Shown here: one piece after another, positions 61,093 to 64,000 of the stretch
How positions within the stretch are numbered: the first letter of the stretch is position 1
Layout: each line of letters starts with the position of its first letter
Notes under the pieces: model-generated
Seen by the model: the letters and a program-made list of their open reading frames with translations, nothing else
The model's database searches: none
Told to the model about the DNA's origin: nothing
Translations under genes and position numbers: made by a program
Source of the DNA: Firm-08 sp045541535
Lineage (GTDB): Bacteria; Bacillota; Clostridia; Oscillospirales; QAKW01
Length of the DNA: 64,000 bases
NCBI GenBank assembly: GCA_045541535.1
Contig: JAZQJG010000034.1
Coordinates: 1-64,000 of the forward strand
Reading direction: 5' to 3'

Positions 61093-61908
61093 ATGGCATT
61101 ACCGGTAGCACTTCAGTTGTACAGCGTGAGAGATGATATGCAAGCAGATCTCGTCGGTACTCTGAAAAAAGTTAAGGAAATGGGTTACGAAGGCGTTGAA
61201 CTGGCAGGTATGTACAATTATACCGCTGCTGAAATCAAGGCTGAGCTGGATAAAGTCGGTTTGGTTGCGGTTTCCGCACACGTTCCGTTGCAATCCATGA
61301 GAAACGATATGGACAAAGTAATCGCTGATTACAAGACCATCGGTTGCAAGTACATGGTCGTCCCCTATCTGCCCGCAGAAGACAGAGCAACGGACGAAGA
61401 TTTTGTAAAAGCAGTGGAAGACATTCGCGTTGCTTGTCAAAAAGCCACCGATGCAGGTTTTATTATGCTGTATCACAACCATGACTTTGAGTTTGAAATG
61501 ATCGGTGACAAATATCGTCTGGATTATCTCTACGAAAACATCCCCGCTTCCCTCTTGCAGACGCAGTTGGATCTGTGCTGGGTTAAGGTTGGCGGCGAGA
61601 ATCCCGCAGAGTATCTGAAAAAGTATGCCGACAGAGCTCCTCTGGTTCATTTCAAAGATTTTGTAGGTCAGAAATCCGACAGCATGTACGAGTTGATCGG
61701 CATTAAGTCCGAGCAGAAGAAAACCGAAGGTAAGTTTGAACTTCGTCCCGTCGGTTACGGCTGTCAGGATTGGTACAGCAACATCAAGGCTGTTGAAACC
61801 TCTATTGCCGAATGGGTCATCGTTGAGCAGGACAAGCCCACCATCGAGAAGACTCCGCTGGAATCCGCCGCTATGTCCAGAGCGTATCTGAAAACTTTGG
61901 GTTATTAA
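61093..61908 (+). CDS. Sugar phosphate isomerase/epimerase, TIM-barrel
   Basis: This 271-residue protein belongs to the xylose-isomerase-like TIM barrel family: VALQLYSVRDDMQADL, GYEGVELAGMYNYTA, MLYHNHDFEFE and QLDLCWVKVGGENPAEYL, the last two carrying metal ligands. The start at 61093 has GGAGG upstream; an earlier frame start lies in the promoter. It probably works with the following Gfo/Idh/MocA enzyme in sugar or polyol breakdown. Confidence 0.9.
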   Translation: MALPVALQLYSVRDDMQADLVGTLKKVKEMGYEGVELAGMYNYTAAEIKAELDKVGLVAVSAHVPLQSMRNDMDKVIADYKTIGCKYMVVPYLPAEDRATDEDFVKAVEDIRVACQKATDAGFIMLYHNHDFEFEMIGDKYRLDYLYENIPASLLQTQLDLCWVKVGGENPAEYLKKYADRAPLVHFKDFVGQKSDSMYELIGIKSEQKKTEGKFELRPVGYGCQDWYSNIKAVETSIAEWVIVEQDKPTIEKTPLESAAMSRAYLKTLGY

Positions 61909-61936
61909 ATTTTTAAAATAAAAGGAGAACATCATC

Positions 61937-63094
61937 ATGGCAAGTTTAGACGATTACAAGAATCGCCCCACAACCGAAACCGTTGTTGACGCCAGCAAAA
62001 GAGTCAGAATCGGTATCATCGGTACCGGCTGGATCGCCGAGTCTCACGTTGTTTCCTACAAGAATATGCCCGACGTAGACATCGTAGCCGGTGCTGACCT
62101 CGTTCCCGGCAAAGCAAGAGCATTCTTTGACAAATTTGATCTTCCGGATGCAAAATGCTACAACTCTCACAAAGAGATGCTGGATGACGAGTCCCTGCAG
62201 TTGGATGCCGTCAGCGTATGTACCTACAACTGCACCCACGCAGAGTGTACCATTTACGCTCTGAAGAAAGGCATCCACGTAATGCTGGAGAAGCCCATGT
62301 GCGTCACCCTGGACGAAGCTGTTGAAATCATGCGCGCCGAAAAAGAGAGCGGCAAAGTTCTTTCCATCGGCTTCCAGCCCAGACTGGACGAAAACATGAA
62401 GATGATCAAAAAGATCGTTGAATCCGGCGAGCTGGGCGACATCTACTACATCCAGACCGGCGGCGGCCGTCGTCGTGGCATTCCCACCCCCTACGGCACC
62501 ACCTTCATTGAGAAAGATACCGGCGGCATCGGCGCTTTGGGCGACATCGGTTGCTACTCTCTGGATATGGTTCTTAACGCCATCGGCTATCCCAAGCCTC
62601 TGACTGTTTCCGGTTATAAGAGTGACTTCTTCGGCAAACGTCCCAGCTATTATCCCACTCATCCCGAGTACGCCGAGAAATTCGGTGTTGATGACTTCGC
62701 CGCAGCATTCATTCGTCTGGAAGGCGGCATCATTCTGGACTTCAGAATTGCATGGGCTATGAATATGGACACTCCCGGTGACACCATCATCCTCGGTACC
62801 AAGGGCGGTCTGAGAATCCCCTCCACCGAGTGCTGGAACGGCTCCGTTGGCGGTCCCATGAAGATCTACCACGAAGTTTGCGGCGAGCAGGTCGAGACCG
62901 AGATCCCGATCATCAAGCCCGGCAAGATGAACAACTTCGAAAAGAAGATCCGCACCTTCCTGGATGCTTGCAAGAACGGCACTCCCGCTCCTGTTCCCAC
63001 CTCTCAAATCATTTACAACCAGGCTATCATTGACGGTATTGCAAAATCCGCTGCCCTGGGTCGTGAGATTGAGATTGAAATTCCCGAAATCTAA
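61937..63094 (+). CDS. Gfo/Idh/MocA family oxidoreductase
   Basis: This 385-residue enzyme has an N-terminal Rossmann fold with IGIIGTGWIAESHV (about 26-39) and the EKPMCVT catalytic-Lys motif. The C-terminal beta-sheet domain contains GGIGALGDIGCYSLD. Codons are strongly biased to C/G endings, as in the Ldh2-type gene, suggesting high expression. AAAGGAG precedes the ATG. Substrate unknown, probably a sugar or inositol derivative. Confidence 0.9.
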   Translation: MASLDDYKNRPTTETVVDASKRVRIGIIGTGWIAESHVVSYKNMPDVDIVAGADLVPGKARAFFDKFDLPDAKCYNSHKEMLDDESLQLDAVSVCTYNCTHAECTIYALKKGIHVMLEKPMCVTLDEAVEIMRAEKESGKVLSIGFQPRLDENMKMIKKIVESGELGDIYYIQTGGGRRRGIPTPYGTTFIEKDTGGIGALGDIGCYSLDMVLNAIGYPKPLTVSGYKSDFFGKRPSYYPTHPEYAEKFGVDDFAAAFIRLEGGIILDFRIAWAMNMDTPGDTIILGTKGGLRIPSTECWNGSVGGPMKIYHEVCGEQVETEIPIIKPGKMNNFEKKIRTFLDACKNGTPAPVPTSQIIYNQAIIDGIAKSAALGREIEIEIPEI

Positions 63095-63099
63095 CATTA

Positions 63100-63135
63100 A
63101 AAATGACCTGCACGTTGTGCAGGTCATTTTTTATT
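63100..63135. terminator. Bidirectional terminator between converging genes
   Basis: A perfect 14-bp stem (63100-63113 with 63117-63130), GTT loop, A run on the left and TTTATT on the right. It serves the oxidoreductase on plus and the DUF4830 gene on minus. Confidence 0.88.
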
Positions 63136-63595
63136 TACTTGCTTTCAAAGCTTTGGTAAAGCCGCCAAGCGTGGTGGAAGATACGTCCCCACCGATGATT
63201 TTTCCGTCCAGTACAATCAAATTTACAACCACATCTTCTTTTACATCTTCATAGCTCAATAGCTTAAACGTGTGTTTCTTGGCAGATTTCCCTGCATAAG
63301 CAGAGAGATCAAAGCCTCCTTCTTTTTGCAGTTCATTATAGGCTGTATATTTTTCATCAAACTCTGCCGGTATCACGATTTCTTCCACAAGTAAAGCGTT
63401 TGGTGCCACCGTGTGCCCGATGGATGCAAGATATTCCACCATTTCCTTTTCCCCTTGCATTTCGCCGGAAGCCCCACTATTCGTAGCCGTATCCGGCAAC
63501 ATCAAAAATACCAGCGTAAGCGAGAGACATAGAGCTGCAATTCCACTCAAAACTCTTGTTTTATTTAATTTAAACGAACAAATAAACACATTCAA
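63131..63595 (-). CDS. DUF4830 domain-containing membrane-anchored protein
   Basis: This 154-residue protein has an N-terminal hydrophobic segment (about 15-35) and a C-terminal domain with YNELQKEGGFDLSAYAGK and VVVNLIVLDGKIIGGDVSS, which match the DUF4830 pattern. It should be exported and anchored. GGAGAG precedes the ATG. The binding site lies in one arm of a possible hairpin (63600-63632). Confidence 0.75.
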   Translation of the reverse strand: MNVFICSFKLNKTRVLSGIAALCLSLTLVFLMLPDTATNSGASGEMQGEKEMVEYLASIGHTVAPNALLVEEIVIPAEFDEKYTAYNELQKEGGFDLSAYAGKSAKKHTFKLLSYEDVKEDVVVNLIVLDGKIIGGDVSSTTLGGFTKALKASK

Positions 63596-63599
63596 CTCT

Positions 63600-63632
63600 C
63601 CTTTTCATACTCTGCTAATACATATGAAAAGG
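63600..63632 (-). promoter_or_regulatory. Inverted repeat enclosing the ribosome binding site
   Basis: A 10-bp inverted repeat (63600-63609 with 63623-63632) has the DUF4830 binding site AAAAGG in its downstream arm, 4 nt before GAGAGTTG. If formed, it would hide the site and lower translation. Confidence 0.4.
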
Positions 63633-63639
63633 CAAAAAA

Positions 63640-63676
63640 ATATAGAACAACGCCTCCGAAAATCCGGAGGCGTTGT
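63640..63676 (-). terminator. Terminator after the EF-G gene
   Basis: A 12-bp stem (63647-63658 with 63665-63676) of ACAACGCCTCCG and its complement is followed on the minus strand by ATATTTTTTT. Confidence 0.85.
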
Positions 63677-63679
63677 ATA

Positions 63680-64000
63680 TTAGTCATTCTTTTGGTTTTC
63701 TTTAACAACCTTATCAATGATGTTGGCAGGCGCTTCTCTGTACTCCAGGAAATCATATACGAAAGTGGCACGACCGTGAGTCATACTCCGCAAACTCATT
63801 GCATAGTCATTCATTTCGCTCATCGGAACATCAGCCTCAACGATCTTTCTTGCATACTCAGGAGCCGCATCCATTGAAAGCACCTGACCACGACGCTTAT
63901 TAATATCGCCGATAATATCACCCATCAAAGCATCACTGACGTTAACTGCCAGACGGCCAATGGGCTCCAACATAGTGGGAGAAGCCTGTTTCATACCCTC
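63680..64000 (-). CDS. Elongation factor G, C-terminal part (cut by window edge)
   Basis: The 106 visible C-terminal residues carry the EF-G domain IV-V ending: EGMKQASPTMLEPIGRLAVN, MGDIIGDINKRRGQVLSM, VPMSEMNDYAMSLRSMTHGR and TFVYDFLEY. The spelling (SMTHGR, YREAP) is nearer to EF-G-like paralogues than to a typical FusA, but the GTPase domain is outside the window, so this is uncertain. Confidence 0.85.
   Translation of the reverse strand, partial: EGMKQASPTMLEPIGRLAVNVSDALMGDIIGDINKRRGQVLSMDAAPEYARKIVEADVPMSEMNDYAMSLRSMTHGRATFVYDFLEYREAPANIIDKVVKENQKND

Noticed and set aside
61946..63127. 393-codon open frame antisense to the Gfo/Idh/MocA gene
   Set aside because: Produced by the strong codon bias of the real gene; no start signal or motif.

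Overview
The window is a chromosomal segment from a Gram-positive, endospore-forming member of the Clostridia, probably close to the Oscillospirales (an inference; no 16S rRNA is present). The evidence is SpoIVA, a YtfJ/GerW-type spore protein, a SpoIVFB-like M50 protease, DivIVA, two D,D-carboxypeptidases, M16 proteases of the YmfF/YmfH type, a lysine riboswitch and many strong AGGAGG ribosome binding sites. About 65 genes lie on the minus strand and five on the plus strand, so minus is probably the leading strand.

Positions 1-1560 are accessory DNA. They hold the first ten codons of an IS30-family transposase running off the left edge, an unknown membrane-anchored protein, a small RDD protein, and two arrays of short palindromes joined by a constant spacer. 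Both small genes share an identical 21-bp promoter/leader segment whose -35 box falls in the first palindrome of the adjacent array. A tRNA cluster (Asp-Phe-Cys, 1563-1856) separates this from the core genome.

Positions 1935-7446 carry hslO, a methyltransferase, a VanY-type peptidase, a YjjG-like HAD phosphatase, tRNA-Leu, an orphan MazF and an M50 protease with a small membrane partner. Positions 7456-14654 are the conserved xseA-xseB-ispA-dxs-nadK-argR-recN run (DNA repair, isoprenoid precursors, NADP, arginine control), here without tlyA. Next come a lipoprotein foldase, a NahK-like kinase, mtaB and a highly biased Ldh2-type dehydrogenase on the plus strand, then spoIVA. Positions 21642-26720 form a division/cell-wall block (PucR-type regulator, ftsE, ftsX, an EnvC-like M23 protein, a CtpA-like protease). 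Positions 26872-32751 hold two membrane proteins, folD, lgt and a YmfF/YmfH pair.

Positions 32954-38183 carry two lipoproteins, rluB, dacF, ytfJ, ytfI, scpB and scpA. Positions 38195-45340 carry a second M50 protease, engB, lon, clpX, clpP and tig (proteostasis). Positions 45378-52137 carry a metallophosphoesterase, thrC, an M19 dipeptidase, yraN, rnhB, ylqF, lepB and unknown membrane proteins. Positions 52358-56238 carry lysS, greA, tsf and rpsB. These are followed by divIVA, wecB, a lysine-riboswitch-controlled NhaC-family transporter (probably a lysine transporter), and a divergent AraC regulator / sugar isomerase / Gfo-Idh-MocA module. The right edge has a DUF4830 protein and the C-terminus of an EF-G.

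The most unusual feature is the pair of palindrome arrays at 809-864 and 1344-1526, especially the second, which has a constant 8-nt spacer and switches orientation in its middle. The rest is mostly conserved core genome with a few regulatory oddities listed below.
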